A stretch of 64,000 bases of DNA from an uncultured Dechloromonas sp. Its GTDB lineage: Bacteria > Pseudomonadota > Gammaproteobacteria > Burkholderiales > Rhodocyclaceae. The stretch lies in assembly GCF_945957265.1 (NCBI RefSeq), contig NZ_CAMFKO010000001.1, forward strand, positions 207,043-271,042. The letters are read 5' to 3'. The notes below the pieces were generated by a model that worked only from the letters and a program-made list of their open reading frames with translations, did no database searches and had not been told where the DNA came from. The position numbers were made by a program, and so were the translations under genes. Of this stretch, positions 8,039-16,113 are shown piece after piece. Numbering within the stretch: the stretch's first letter is position 1; each line of letters opens with the position of its first letter.

Positions 8039-9159
8039 GCGCCAGCGGACTGGAAAATTTCAAGGAAAGCGCGCCGCTGTCGCTCGGCGTCGAACTCGAG
8101 CTGCAGCTGGTTTCCCGGCGCGATTTCGACCTCACGCGCGGCGCCACCGACCTGCTCGGCAGCCTCGATTACGACGGGCGCTTCGGCGAGATCAAGCTGG
8201 AAATCACCGAAAGCATGATCGAGATCAGCACCCAGGCGCAATTGACCGTCGACGGCATCGCGGGCGACCTGGCCGGCCTGCGCGACACGCTGCGCCAGCA
8301 CGGCGAGCGCAACAACATCGGCATCTGCGGCGGCGGCACCCATCCCTTCCACCACTGGCCGGAGCGGCGCATCTGCCCGGGCGAGCGCTTCAACGGCCTG
8401 TACCAGCGCTACGGCTACCTGGCCAAGCAATTCACCGTCTTCGGCCAGCACATCCACGTCGGCTGCACCTCGGCCGACGAGGCCATCTGGCTGACCCAGG
8501 CGCTCGGCGTCCATGTCCCGGCCTTCATCGCCCTGTCGGCCGCGTCGCCTTTTGTCGACGGGGTGGACAGCCTCTACCAGTCGGCCCGGCTCAACGCGGT
8601 ATCGGCCTTTCCGCTCAGCGGACAATGCCCGCCGCTCGACGACTGGCCGGATTTCTGCCGGCATTTCGAGTTCCTGCAGGCCTGCGGCATCGCCCAGGGC
8701 ATCAAGGACCTGTACTGGGACGTGCGGCCGAAGCCCGAGTTCGGCACGGTCGAGATTCGCGTCTGCGACACCCCGCTCGCCATCGAGCAGGCCGTCTCCC
8801 TGGCCGCCTTCGCCCAGTCGCTGGCGCGCTGGCTGTTGCGCACCCGGCCGCCGCTGCACACCGAAAGGCAGGCCCATGTCGCCCGCTACAACAAGTTTCA
8901 GGCTTGCCGCTACGGCCTGGAGGCGGAAATTTCCGACCCGGTCGGCCTCTGTCGCCAGCCGCTGCGGCAGAGCCTGGCGTCGCTGCTCGAAGCGATTTCC
9001 GGAGACGCCCGCGAACTCGGCTGCCTGCACTGGCTGAATCCGCTGAAGAACATGCTGGCCGAGGGCGCGGGCGATGCCGCCTGGCTGCGCGGGCGTTTCC
9101 GGCAGCATGGCAACCTCAACGACGTGGTGCGCGAAGCCAGCGAACGGCTGATGCGCTGA
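8035..9159 (+). CDS. YbdK-type carboxylate-amine ligase (glutamate-cysteine ligase family 2)
   Basis: A 374-residue member of the GCS2 family (plant/actinobacterial-type glutamate-cysteine ligase, EgtA and YbdK relatives). Signatures are LGVELELQLV near the N-terminus (Mg-binding Glu pair), EIKLEITESMIEIST, ICGGGTHPFHHW, FGQHIHVG at about residue 140, and PEFGTVEIRVCDTPL. The start at ATG 8035 overlaps the antiporter stop. Members ligate the gamma-carboxyl of glutamate to an amine; E. coli YbdK shows only weak gamma-glutamylcysteine formation, so the true amine is open. Together with the upstream gamma-glutamyl hydrolase it gives the operon both a making and a breaking enzyme for a gamma-glutamyl metabolite. 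Confidence 0.87.
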   Translation: MSASGLENFKESAPLSLGVELELQLVSRRDFDLTRGATDLLGSLDYDGRFGEIKLEITESMIEISTQAQLTVDGIAGDLAGLRDTLRQHGERNNIGICGGGTHPFHHWPERRICPGERFNGLYQRYGYLAKQFTVFGQHIHVGCTSADEAIWLTQALGVHVPAFIALSAASPFVDGVDSLYQSARLNAVSAFPLSGQCPPLDDWPDFCRHFEFLQACGIAQGIKDLYWDVRPKPEFGTVEIRVCDTPLAIEQAVSLAAFAQSLARWLLRTRPPLHTERQAHVARYNKFQACRYGLEAEISDPVGLCRQPLRQSLASLLEAISGDARELGCLHWLNPLKNMLAEGAGDAAWLRGRFRQHGNLNDVVREASERLMR

Positions 9160-9182
9160 ACAACCCGATACGGAGTATGAAA

Positions 9183-10436
9183 ATGAGTCGCCGCTGGCCA
9201 GTTGTCCTGTTCCTGCTTTTGCTGCCGCCGGCGGCCCCGGCGGCCGCGCCGGGCTGCCAGTTCGACAAGCTGCCGGCCGGCGAGCGGAAACTCGGCCCGT
9301 GGATCGACCAGCGCAACTGGCTGGACATCGAGAACCAGCGCCTGACGCTGCAATCGGCCACCACCTTCATGCCGGCCTGGCGCCTGGCGCCGGCCACCGG
9401 GCGGCCGGCCGCGGCACGGGCCGCGCGACCGCTGGAAGAGCTGCCGGCAGTCGATCCGCTCGACGGCCAGGCGCGCAGCCTGGGTTTCCTGCTCGACAGC
9501 CGGCTGGCGGCCGACGGCATCGTCGTGCTGCGCAACGGCCGGGTCATCGCCGAGCGCTACCGCAACGGCCTGGCGGACGACCGGCCGCGCCTGCTGCTCG
9601 ACGCCACGCGCCCGCTGCTCAACCTGCTCGGGGCGATCGGCGTCAGCCAGGGAAAGCTCGCCGCCGACAAATCGGTTTCCCGCCATATCCCGGCTTTCGC
9701 CGCCTCGGCCAGCCTGCGCAAGCTATCCATCCAGCGCCTGCTCGACGCGAACGAACGCCGCGCCTGGCCCCCGGAAGAGCTCGCCGCCTGGCGCCGGGCC
9801 GCCGGCTGGCGCGAAGGTGGCGGCGACGAGGGCATCCGGAACTGGCTCGCCCAGCCGAATCTCTGGGACAAGCCGCTGCCCGGCGGGCCCGACGCCGGCG
9901 CCACGGCCACGCCCGAAGACGACCTGCTGGCCTGGGCCCTGGCCGAAAGCAACGACCGGCCGCTGGCCCGCCTCTTCTGCGAGCAGCTGCTGCTCCCGGC
10001 GCGGCCGGAACACGAGGTGCTGTGGCTGAGCGACCCCCAGGGCGTCGAACTGGCCAACGGCCTCGCCCTCTCGCCACGCGATTTCGCCAGGCTCGGACAA
10101 CTGCTCGTCGAGGCGCGCGGCAGCCGCAAGCGGACCAGGATTCCCGCCTGGTTCGTCGAAACCCTGCTCGCCTCGTCCGGCCTGCGCACGGGCGACATCA
10201 AGGGCCTGGCCAAGGGCAGCGAGCTGCGCTACGGCTTCGTCCACCTCGGCGGCGCGCCCAATCGCGTCGCCCTCGTCGGCACGCACGGCACCAGCCTCTA
10301 CCTGGATTTCGACCAGCGGCTCGTCATCGCCAGCTTCGCAAGCTACCCGCAGGCGCATACGCCGGCGATGCTGGCCGTGCTCGAACAGGTCTGGCTGTCC
10401 ATCGACCGCGGCCTGAAGCCCGCCCGGGCGCGCTGA
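9183..10436 (+). CDS. Exported beta-lactamase-fold protein lacking catalytic residues
   Basis: The 417-residue protein has an N-terminal signal peptide (WPVVLFLLLLPPAAPAAA), so it is probably periplasmic. Start 9183 is preferred over ATG 9177 because the CGGAG box at 9171 is correctly spaced for it. The fold of class C beta-lactamase-like serine hydrolases is recognisable in GIVVLRNGRVIAERYRNG, LLGAIGVSQGKLAADKSV, VLWLSDPQGVE, SPRDFARLGQLL and GTHGTSLYLDF. Where the family has its Ser-x-x-Lys tetrad there is LLDATRPLLN, with neither Ser nor Lys, and the Tyr-x-Asn region is also gone. It is therefore probably a non-enzymatic binding or scaffold protein. It follows the YbdK-type gene by 23 bases and is likely the last gene of that operon. 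Confidence 0.75.
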   Translation: MSRRWPVVLFLLLLPPAAPAAAPGCQFDKLPAGERKLGPWIDQRNWLDIENQRLTLQSATTFMPAWRLAPATGRPAAARAARPLEELPAVDPLDGQARSLGFLLDSRLAADGIVVLRNGRVIAERYRNGLADDRPRLLLDATRPLLNLLGAIGVSQGKLAADKSVSRHIPAFAASASLRKLSIQRLLDANERRAWPPEELAAWRRAAGWREGGGDEGIRNWLAQPNLWDKPLPGGPDAGATATPEDDLLAWALAESNDRPLARLFCEQLLLPARPEHEVLWLSDPQGVELANGLALSPRDFARLGQLLVEARGSRKRTRIPAWFVETLLASSGLRTGDIKGLAKGSELRYGFVHLGGAPNRVALVGTHGTSLYLDFDQRLVIASFASYPQAHTPAMLAVLEQVWLSIDRGLKPARAR

Positions 10437-10456
10437 GGCGGTCGCCGCGCGGCGGC

Positions 10457-12625
10457 TCAACCCAGGGCCGCGCGCAGGTAGTCGTCGACCGCGGCAAGCT
10501 GCATCGGCCGCGCAAACAGATAGCCCTGGAACTCGTTGCAGCCGCAAACCGCCAGCATGTCCCGTTCCGCCCCGGTTTCGACCCCCTCGGCCACGATGTG
10601 CAGGTTCAGGGACTTGCCGAGGAAGATGATGGCGTGCGGAATGGCCATCGCCTTGCCGCCCCGGTCGCAGCCGGAAACGAAGGAGCGGTCTATCTTCAGC
10701 GTGTCGATCGGCAGGCGTTGCAGATAGCTCAGCGACGAATAGCCGGTGCCGAAATCGTCGACCGCGATGCGCACGCCGAGGGCCTTGATCGACCTGAGCA
10801 CGCGGATGGTGTGCTCGACGTCGCCCATGATCATGCTTTCGGTGATTTCCAGCTCCAGGCATTCCGGCGGCAGGCCGGAGACGGCCAGGGCATCGGCGAC
10901 CATGGCCGGCAGGCCGGGCTCCTTCAATTGCCGCGCCGACAGGTTGACCGCGATGCCCAGGGCCTGGCCGTCGACCAGCGGCCAGCTCGCCGCGGTGCGG
11001 CAGGCGGCGTACAGCACCTGCTCGCCGATGGCCAGTATCTGCCCGGTTTCCTCGGCCAGCGGGATGAAGCGGTCCGGCGTCACCAGCCCCTGGCCGGCGC
11101 TGTTCCAGCGCACCAGCGCCTCGAAGCCGCGGACCCGCCCCGCCGTGTCGGTCTTCGGCTGATAGACCACGGTCAGCTCGTCGTGCTCGATGGCCCGCTG
11201 CAAGGCGCTTTCCAGGACGAAACGGTCCTGCGCCACCTGGTTCAGGTCGCGGGTGTAGAAGTGGTACTGCCCCTTGCCGGTCTTCTTGGCGTGGTACATC
11301 GCCACATCGGCGACCCGCAGCAGCCCGTCGAGGTCCGGCGCGTCGTCGGGGTAAACGCCGACCCCGATGCTGCAATTGACGCGCAGGGCATGGCCTTCCA
11401 GGGTCAGCGGTGCCTGGACGGAGGCCAGCAGGCGCTCCAGCAATTGCCGGGTATCGTCGCTCGAGGCCTGCTCGCCGATGATCAGCACGAACTCGTCGCC
11501 GCCGTAGCGGGCCACGGTATCGATGCCGCGCAACGACTGGCGCAGGCGGCCGGCGATCTCGATCAGCAGCTGGTCGCCGGCGGCGTGGCCGAGGCTGTCG
11601 TTGATCACCTTGAAATTGTCGAGGTCGACGAAAGCCAGCGCGACCTTGCTGCCCTGGCGCTGGGCCAGTTGCACCGCCTGCTCGAGGCGATCCTGCAGCA
11701 GGTTGCGGTTGGGCAGGCCGGTCAGCGGATCGTGCGTCGCCTGGTGCTGCAGCACCGACTGGTAGCGATGGCGCTCGGTGATGTCCTCGACCGTCCCCTC
11801 GTAGTACAGCAGCGTGCCGTCCGGCGCGCAGACGGCATGCGCGTTCTCGGAAATCCAGATGCGGCTGCCATCGCGGCAGACGACCTCGGATTCGAAATCG
11901 CCGACCCGGCCGTCGCGCTGGATGAGGCGCTTGAAATCCGCGCGCCGCCGCGGATCGACATAAAGGCCGGTGGCGATATCGGCGAGGCTGGAGATCAGGG
12001 ATTCCGGTGTCGGGTAACGATAGAGCGTGGCCAGCGCCTGGTTGGCCGCCAGGTAGCGCCCGCTCTCGCTGCTCTGGAACATGCCGACCACCGAGTTCTC
12101 GAAAATGCTGCGATAGCGCAACTCGGTTTCCGCCAGCTGGATCTGCGCCTGAACGCGATCGGTAATGTCCTCGAGATAGCCGTCGATCACCTGGCGGCCG
12201 GCCTCGTCGCGCAAGCCCATGCCGCGCTCCAGCACCCACTTTTCCTCGCCGTCCCGGCACATGATGCGGTACTCGATGCGATAGCGCACGCCGGTGTCGA
12301 GTGCCGCCAGGATGGTGCCGCGCACGGCGGCGCGATCCTCGGGGTGGGTCAGCGACTCCAGCGACAGGCGGGGATTGCCGACCATCTCCCGGGGGGCATG
12401 GCCGGTCAGTTCGCGACAGCCCGGACTGACCGACAGCAGGGTCCAGTCGTCGTCGACCAGGCAGCGAAAGAACATGCCGTCGAGGTTCGCGAACAGGGTG
12501 TTCATGGCGGCCACGCCCCGCACCCCGGCGGCTGCGGCGCCCTGTTCCGCGCCCAAGCCCACCCGCCCGGCCAGGGGCGACAGCAAACCGAGCCTAGGCA
12601 CGCTGTACTGGAAGGACATGCCCAT
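10457..12625 (-). CDS. PAS-PAS-GGDEF-EAL cyclic-di-GMP turnover protein
   Basis: A 722-residue protein that controls the second messenger c-di-GMP. Two PAS domains (about residues 45-160 and 170-285) precede a GGDEF domain with intact RYGGDEFVLII near residue 372 and an RGID inhibitory (RxxD) site five residues upstream. The EAL domain has all the usual catalytic patches: GFEALVRW near 505, VNLSARQL, ELEITESMIM, VDDFGTGYSS, LKIDRSF and AEGVET. Both synthesis and hydrolysis may therefore be possible. The start at 12625 overlaps the end of the NIT-domain gene; an ATG at 12505 lies right before the first PAS domain but has no visible ribosome-binding site. No transmembrane helix is evident, so it is likely cytosolic. 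It is the last gene of a three-gene signalling operon. Confidence 0.93.
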   Translation of the reverse strand: MGMSFQYSVPRLGLLSPLAGRVGLGAEQGAAAAGVRGVAAMNTLFANLDGMFFRCLVDDDWTLLSVSPGCRELTGHAPREMVGNPRLSLESLTHPEDRAAVRGTILAALDTGVRYRIEYRIMCRDGEEKWVLERGMGLRDEAGRQVIDGYLEDITDRVQAQIQLAETELRYRSIFENSVVGMFQSSESGRYLAANQALATLYRYPTPESLISSLADIATGLYVDPRRRADFKRLIQRDGRVGDFESEVVCRDGSRIWISENAHAVCAPDGTLLYYEGTVEDITERHRYQSVLQHQATHDPLTGLPNRNLLQDRLEQAVQLAQRQGSKVALAFVDLDNFKVINDSLGHAAGDQLLIEIAGRLRQSLRGIDTVARYGGDEFVLIIGEQASSDDTRQLLERLLASVQAPLTLEGHALRVNCSIGVGVYPDDAPDLDGLLRVADVAMYHAKKTGKGQYHFYTRDLNQVAQDRFVLESALQRAIEHDELTVVYQPKTDTAGRVRGFEALVRWNSAGQGLVTPDRFIPLAEETGQILAIGEQVLYAACRTAASWPLVDGQALGIAVNLSARQLKEPGLPAMVADALAVSGLPPECLELEITESMIMGDVEHTIRVLRSIKALGVRIAVDDFGTGYSSLSYLQRLPIDTLKIDRSFVSGCDRGGKAMAIPHAIIFLGKSLNLHIVAEGVETGAERDMLAVCGCNEFQGYLFARPMQLAAVDDYLRAALG

Positions 12626-13493
12626 CCCCGGCCTTCCCGCTTCCGGCGGCCGCCAACTCGCTGCCGCTCTCGTTGATCCAGGCGAACACGCTGTCGATCG
12701 CCGCCGTCGCGATATCGAAATACTCCTGCGCCGCCACGCTGATGCCGGAACTGAGCAGCATCCGGGTGCGGATCACGCGAGCCATTTCCTGCACCGCCAG
12801 CGCCGCCTTGTCGGCCTTCGCCCCCTGCCCGCCCACCTCGTTGGCCTGGTTGAGCAGGGCCTCGGCCCGCGCCACCAGGAACATCAGGCGCACCCGCGCC
12901 ACGGCGGAACAACCGCGCTTTGCCGCGACGCTGGTTCCCAGGGCCCGGGCCTGGCCCAGGCACTCGGTCAGGGCCGGCAGGCGGCTGGCGTAATTGCGCA
13001 CCAGACCGCGGGCACAGCGCTCGACCAGCAGCACCTCGACCCGCGATTCGCCCAGCGCGGCAAGCCATTGCAAGAGCTGATCGACGAGAAAGCTATGCTG
13101 GGCGATGCTTTGCTCGACCGACAGGCCGCCCAGCTTCTCCCGCAGTTCCCCCCAGTGGAACTGGAACAGCGACAGATCGTTCTGGGTCAGGCAGGGATGC
13201 GCCCGTCCCCCTTCCTCCCGCGCCACCTCCCGCAGGGACGGAATCAGCGCTTCGATCTCGCGCGCCTTGCCGTCGAGGCGCGTCCGGAAAGCCCGGTCGC
13301 CGGACAACAGGGCCGAACTCATGCCGCGATGCTGCTGGAAATGACCGACCAGCGCCAGCAGGGAACGGCAGGCCGCCAGCGTACCGGCCAGCGACTTGCC
13401 GGCCAGCTCCCGGCGGCGACGACGATAGCGCGTCGCGCCCGCGGCAATGATGATGCCGGCCAGCGCCAGCATCGCGTAAATGACCCAATTCAT
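12594..13493 (-). CDS. Membrane-anchored NIT-domain-like sensor protein without output domain
   Basis: The 299-residue protein starts with one membrane helix (MNWVIYAMLALAGIIIAAG) followed at once by a strongly basic RYRRRRRE, which places the rest in the cytoplasm by the positive-inside rule. The remaining all-helical chain begins VGHFQQHRGMSSALLSGD at about residue 49, a close match to the Q-x-E-R-G-x-S signature of NIT (nitrate/nitrite-sensing type) domains, and then runs as a long helical bundle with FLVDQLLQWLAALGESR and MLLSSGISVAAQEYFDIA. No kinase, cyclase or DNA-binding part follows. It sits seven bases after the MCP gene and overlaps the GGDEF-EAL gene, so it may act as the sensor for one or both. 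The ligand is not shown by sequence. Confidence 0.75.
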   Translation of the reverse strand: MNWVIYAMLALAGIIIAAGATRYRRRRRELAGKSLAGTLAACRSLLALVGHFQQHRGMSSALLSGDRAFRTRLDGKAREIEALIPSLREVAREEGGRAHPCLTQNDLSLFQFHWGELREKLGGLSVEQSIAQHSFLVDQLLQWLAALGESRVEVLLVERCARGLVRNYASRLPALTECLGQARALGTSVAAKRGCSAVARVRLMFLVARAEALLNQANEVGGQGAKADKAALAVQEMARVIRTRMLLSSGISVAAQEYFDIATAAIDSVFAWINESGSELAAAGSGKAGDGHVLPVQRA

Positions 13494-13500
13494 GTCGACC

Positions 13501-14694
13501 TCATTCGTATTGGTATTTTTTCAATGCCCCGGTCAGCTGCACCGACAAGTCGCTGAGATAGCGGGACAGTTCGCTGTTCTCGCGCACCAGGTGCTCGTTG
13601 GCGTCGGCCAGCTGGGCGACCTGCTCGATGTCGCGGGCGATGTTCAGGCCGGCCGCGCTCTGTTCCTGGCTGGCCGCCGCGATGTCGCGGATCAGCGCCA
13701 GGGTCTGCCCGGCGTTGGCCTCGACCCGGCGCAGGTCGGCCACCGCCTCGCCGGCGTCGCTCAGGCTCCTGGCGGCCTGGCCGGTGGTCGCCGCCATGGC
13801 GGCGATCATGCCGCCGACGTCGTGGCGGACGCCTTCGATGCGCTCGCCGATATCGCGGGTCGCGTTGCTGGTCCGCTCGGCCAGCTTGCGCACTTCGTCG
13901 GCGACCACGGCGAAGCCCCGCCCCTGCTCGCCGGCGCGGGCCGCCTCGATGGCGGCATTGAGCGCCAGCAGGTTGGTCTGCGCGGCAATCTCGGCGATCA
14001 GCTCGACGATGACGTCGATCTCCTGCGAGCGCTGGCCCAGGCGGCTGGCGCTTTCGGAGGTTTCCCGCACCGTCGCGACCAGGCTTTCCAGGCTGCGCGC
14101 CAGGCCGTTGACCCGCTCGGCGCCGGCCATCGCCATCTGCCCCGAGGCCTCGGCCACCGAGGCCGCGCCCTGGGCGCTTTCGCTGGTCATGCCCAGGCTG
14201 ACGGTGAGCTGCTCCAGGGTTGCCGAGGACGACAGCGTGATGTCGCGCTGGCGGCGCACGCCGTCGTCGCCGCCCCGGGCGTTGACGTTGCTTTCGCCGG
14301 CGACGCTGGAAATCTCCTGCGACATCCGGGCAAAGGTCAGGAACAGGCCGGACAGCGAGCGGGCCATGCCGTTCAGGCGCTCGGCCAGCGGCGCCAGGGC
14401 GTGGCAAGCCCGGGGATCGAGACGGCTGACCAGGCGACCGCCCGCCAGGTCGAGCGCGAAGCGGTCGATCACGGCCAGCGCCGCCTCCAGCCCGCGCTGC
14501 ATGCCGACGAAGATGGCCAGCGCCAGGCCGAGCAAGGCCAGGCCAGCCGCCGCCCAAAGTTCGCCCGGCCCGCTCGTCGCGGCGACGGCCAGTGCCGCGC
14601 CACCGCCCGCCGCGCACAGGCAGCCGGCAAACAAACGGCGGCGCAAGGCATTCATGCAGGCGCTCAAAGCCGGAACCGATTCAGCCTTTGTCAT
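13501..14694 (-). CDS. Methyl-accepting chemotaxis protein without periplasmic sensor domain
   Basis: A 397-residue chemoreceptor read from ATG 14694; an ATG at 14655 is also possible, and the open frame back to 14757 is unlikely. Two adjacent hydrophobic segments at about residues 20-60 are separated by only a few residues (SGPGELW), so there is no periplasmic ligand-binding domain. The cytoplasmic signalling coiled coil has the near-invariant hairpin tip [20 protein letters not shown] and [18 protein letters not shown]. There is no C-terminal NWETF-type pentapeptide. It would couple to CheW/CheA and alter swimming or another output, but must receive its signal from the membrane, the cytoplasm or a partner. 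The NIT-domain gene seven bases downstream is the obvious candidate partner. Confidence 0.93.
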   Translation of the reverse strand: MTKAESVPALSACMNALRRRLFAGCLCAAGGGAALAVAATSGPGELWAAAGLALLGLALAIFVGMQRGLEAALAVIDRFALDLAGGRLVSRLDPRACHALAPLAERLNGMARSLSGLFLTFARMSQEISSVAGESNVNARGGDDGVRRQRDITLSSSATLEQLTVSLGMTSESAQGAASVAEASGQMAMAGAERVNGLARSLESLVATVRETSESASRLGQRSQEIDVIVELIAEIAAQTNLLALNAAIEAARAGEQGRGFAVVADEVRKLAERTSNATRDIGERIEGVRHDVGGMIAAMAATTGQAARSLSDAGEAVADLRRVEANAGQTLALIRDIAAASQEQSAAGLNIARDIEQVAQLADANEHLVRENSELSRYLSDLSVQLTGALKKYQYE

Positions 14695-14952
14695 ATCGTG
14701 TGGACACAAAGTAATGAAATTGCCAATCACTAAGCAACTCCCTTGCCACAACGCCAATAAAAATAATTATCGCAACAAAATCAGATAATTAAACAATGCA
14801 CATCGGGCGATGGCGGTCAAAACACCCCGGCCGCCGCCGCCCGCGCCGCGATGCGGATTGCTGCACCGCACCAAACAAGTGCCGGCATCGCCCCGGGCAT
14901 GACGCGCCGGCGCACCCGAAAAGTGCATCCGGATGCCGCCTTGCCCACCGGC

Positions 14953-14958
14953 TATAAT
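14953..14958 (+). promoter_or_regulatory. Probable -10 element of the prfB promoter
   Basis: A perfect TATAAT lies 31 bases before the prfB start codon, in the 295-base space between the divergent MCP and prfB genes. No convincing -35 hexamer is seen 16-18 bases upstream. The rest of this space holds an A/T-rich stretch at 14,740-14,800, where the MCP promoter may lie, and no gene. Confidence 0.45.
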
Positions 14959-14989
14959 TGCGGTTTTGCCACGCAACGAGAAGAACGTC

Positions 14990-16094
14990 ATGGAAGCAGA
15001 ACAGCTCAACAGCATCTCCAACAAGCTCGACGATCTGGCGCAGCGCGCCGCCGAGCTTCGGAGGTATCTTTGACTACGATCACAAGCGCGAACGCCTGAC
15101 CCTCCTGAACAAGGAGATGGAAGATCCCAAGATCTGGGACGATCCGAAATACGCCCAGGAGCTGGGCAAGGAAAAGAAATCGCTGGAAGACATCGTGCTC
15201 GTCCTCGAAGCCGTCGATAGCGGCGTCGCCGACGGCCGCGAGCTGTTCGCCATGGGCAAGGAAGACAACGACGACGACACCCTGCTCGCCGTCGAGGCCG
15301 ACAACGCCGAGCTGGAAACCAAGCTCGCCGCCCTCGAATTCCGCCGCATGTTCAACAACCCGTCCGACCCGATGCCCTGCTTCCTGGAAATCCAGGCCGG
15401 CGCCGGCGGCACGGAAGCCCAGGACTGGGCATCGATGCTGCTGCGCATGTACCTGAAGTACGGCGAAAAGAAGGGCTTCAGCGTCGAGGTCATGGAAGAA
15501 TCGGAAGGCGACGTGGCCGGCATCAAGAGCGCCACCATCAAGTTCTCCGGCGACTACGCCTACGGCACGCTGCGCACCGAGACCGGCATCCACCGCCTGG
15601 TCCGCAAGTCGCCGTTCGACTCCAACGCCCGCCGCCACACCAGCTTCACCTCGGTATTCGTGTTCCCGGAAGTCGATGAATCGATCGAGATCGCCATCAA
15701 CCCGGCCGACGTGCGCACCGACACCTACCGCGCTTCCGGCGCCGGCGGCCAGCACATCAACAAGACCGACTCCGCCGTCCGTCTGACCCACGTGCCGACC
15801 GGCATCGTCGTGCAGTGCCAGAACGACCGTTCGCAGCACCGCAACCGCGACGAAGCCTGGCAGATGCTGCGCGCCCGCCTCTACGAGTTCGAACTGCGCA
15901 AGCAGCAGGCCGAGCAGCAAAAGCTGGAAGACGCCAAGTCCGACATCGGCTGGGGCCACCAGATCCGCTCCTACGTGCTCGACCAGTCGCGCATCAAGGA
16001 CCTGCGCACCAACCACGAAACCGGCAACACCCAGGCAGTACTCGACGGCGACCTCGATCCCTTCATCGAGGCCAGCCTGAAACAGGGCGTCTGA
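14990..16094 (+). CDS. prfB: Peptide chain release factor 2, with programmed +1 frameshift
   Basis: RF2 ends translation at UGA and UAA. The gene starts at ATG 14990 ([15 protein letters not shown]), reads 27 codons to CTT, meets an in-frame TGA at 15071 and continues in the +1 frame from GAC 15072 to the stop at 16092, giving 367 residues. The product carries the GGQ peptidyl-hydrolysis motif in [18 protein letters not shown] (about residue 250) and the domain-2 region ending in the usual [10 protein letters not shown]. The frameshift site has every element of the E. coli autoregulatory signal, so low RF2 raises frameshifting and RF2 synthesis. In Xanthomonas and several betaproteobacteria prfB follows recJ directly; here about 11.4 kb separates them. 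Confidence 0.97.
15060..15074 (+). promoter_or_regulatory. RF2 programmed +1 frameshift signal
   Basis: The string GGAGG-TAT-CTT-TGA-C holds an internal Shine-Dalgarno-like GGAGG (15060-15064) three bases before the CTT slippery codon and the poor-context stop TGA followed by C. This is the standard RF2 autoregulatory arrangement. Confidence 0.97.
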
Positions 16095-16113
16095 GGCCGG
16101 GGGTGAGTCAGCC

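Noticed and set aside
10437..10456. Possible terminator between the beta-lactamase-like gene and the GGDEF-EAL gene
   Set aside because: Only a short self-complementary GC stretch (CGCCGCGCGGCG) without loop space or T-tract; not enough to call.
9723..12260. 845-codon minus-strand frame overlapping the GGDEF-EAL gene
   Set aside because: Arg/Gly/Pro-rich shadow in a different frame of the real PAS-GGDEF-EAL gene; no recognisable motif.
9299..12676. Very long plus-strand open frame (1125 codons)
   Set aside because: It lies opposite the beta-lactamase-like and GGDEF-EAL genes, is rich in Arg/Ala/Gly/Pro low-information sequence and has no domain pattern; it is a high-G+C shadow frame.
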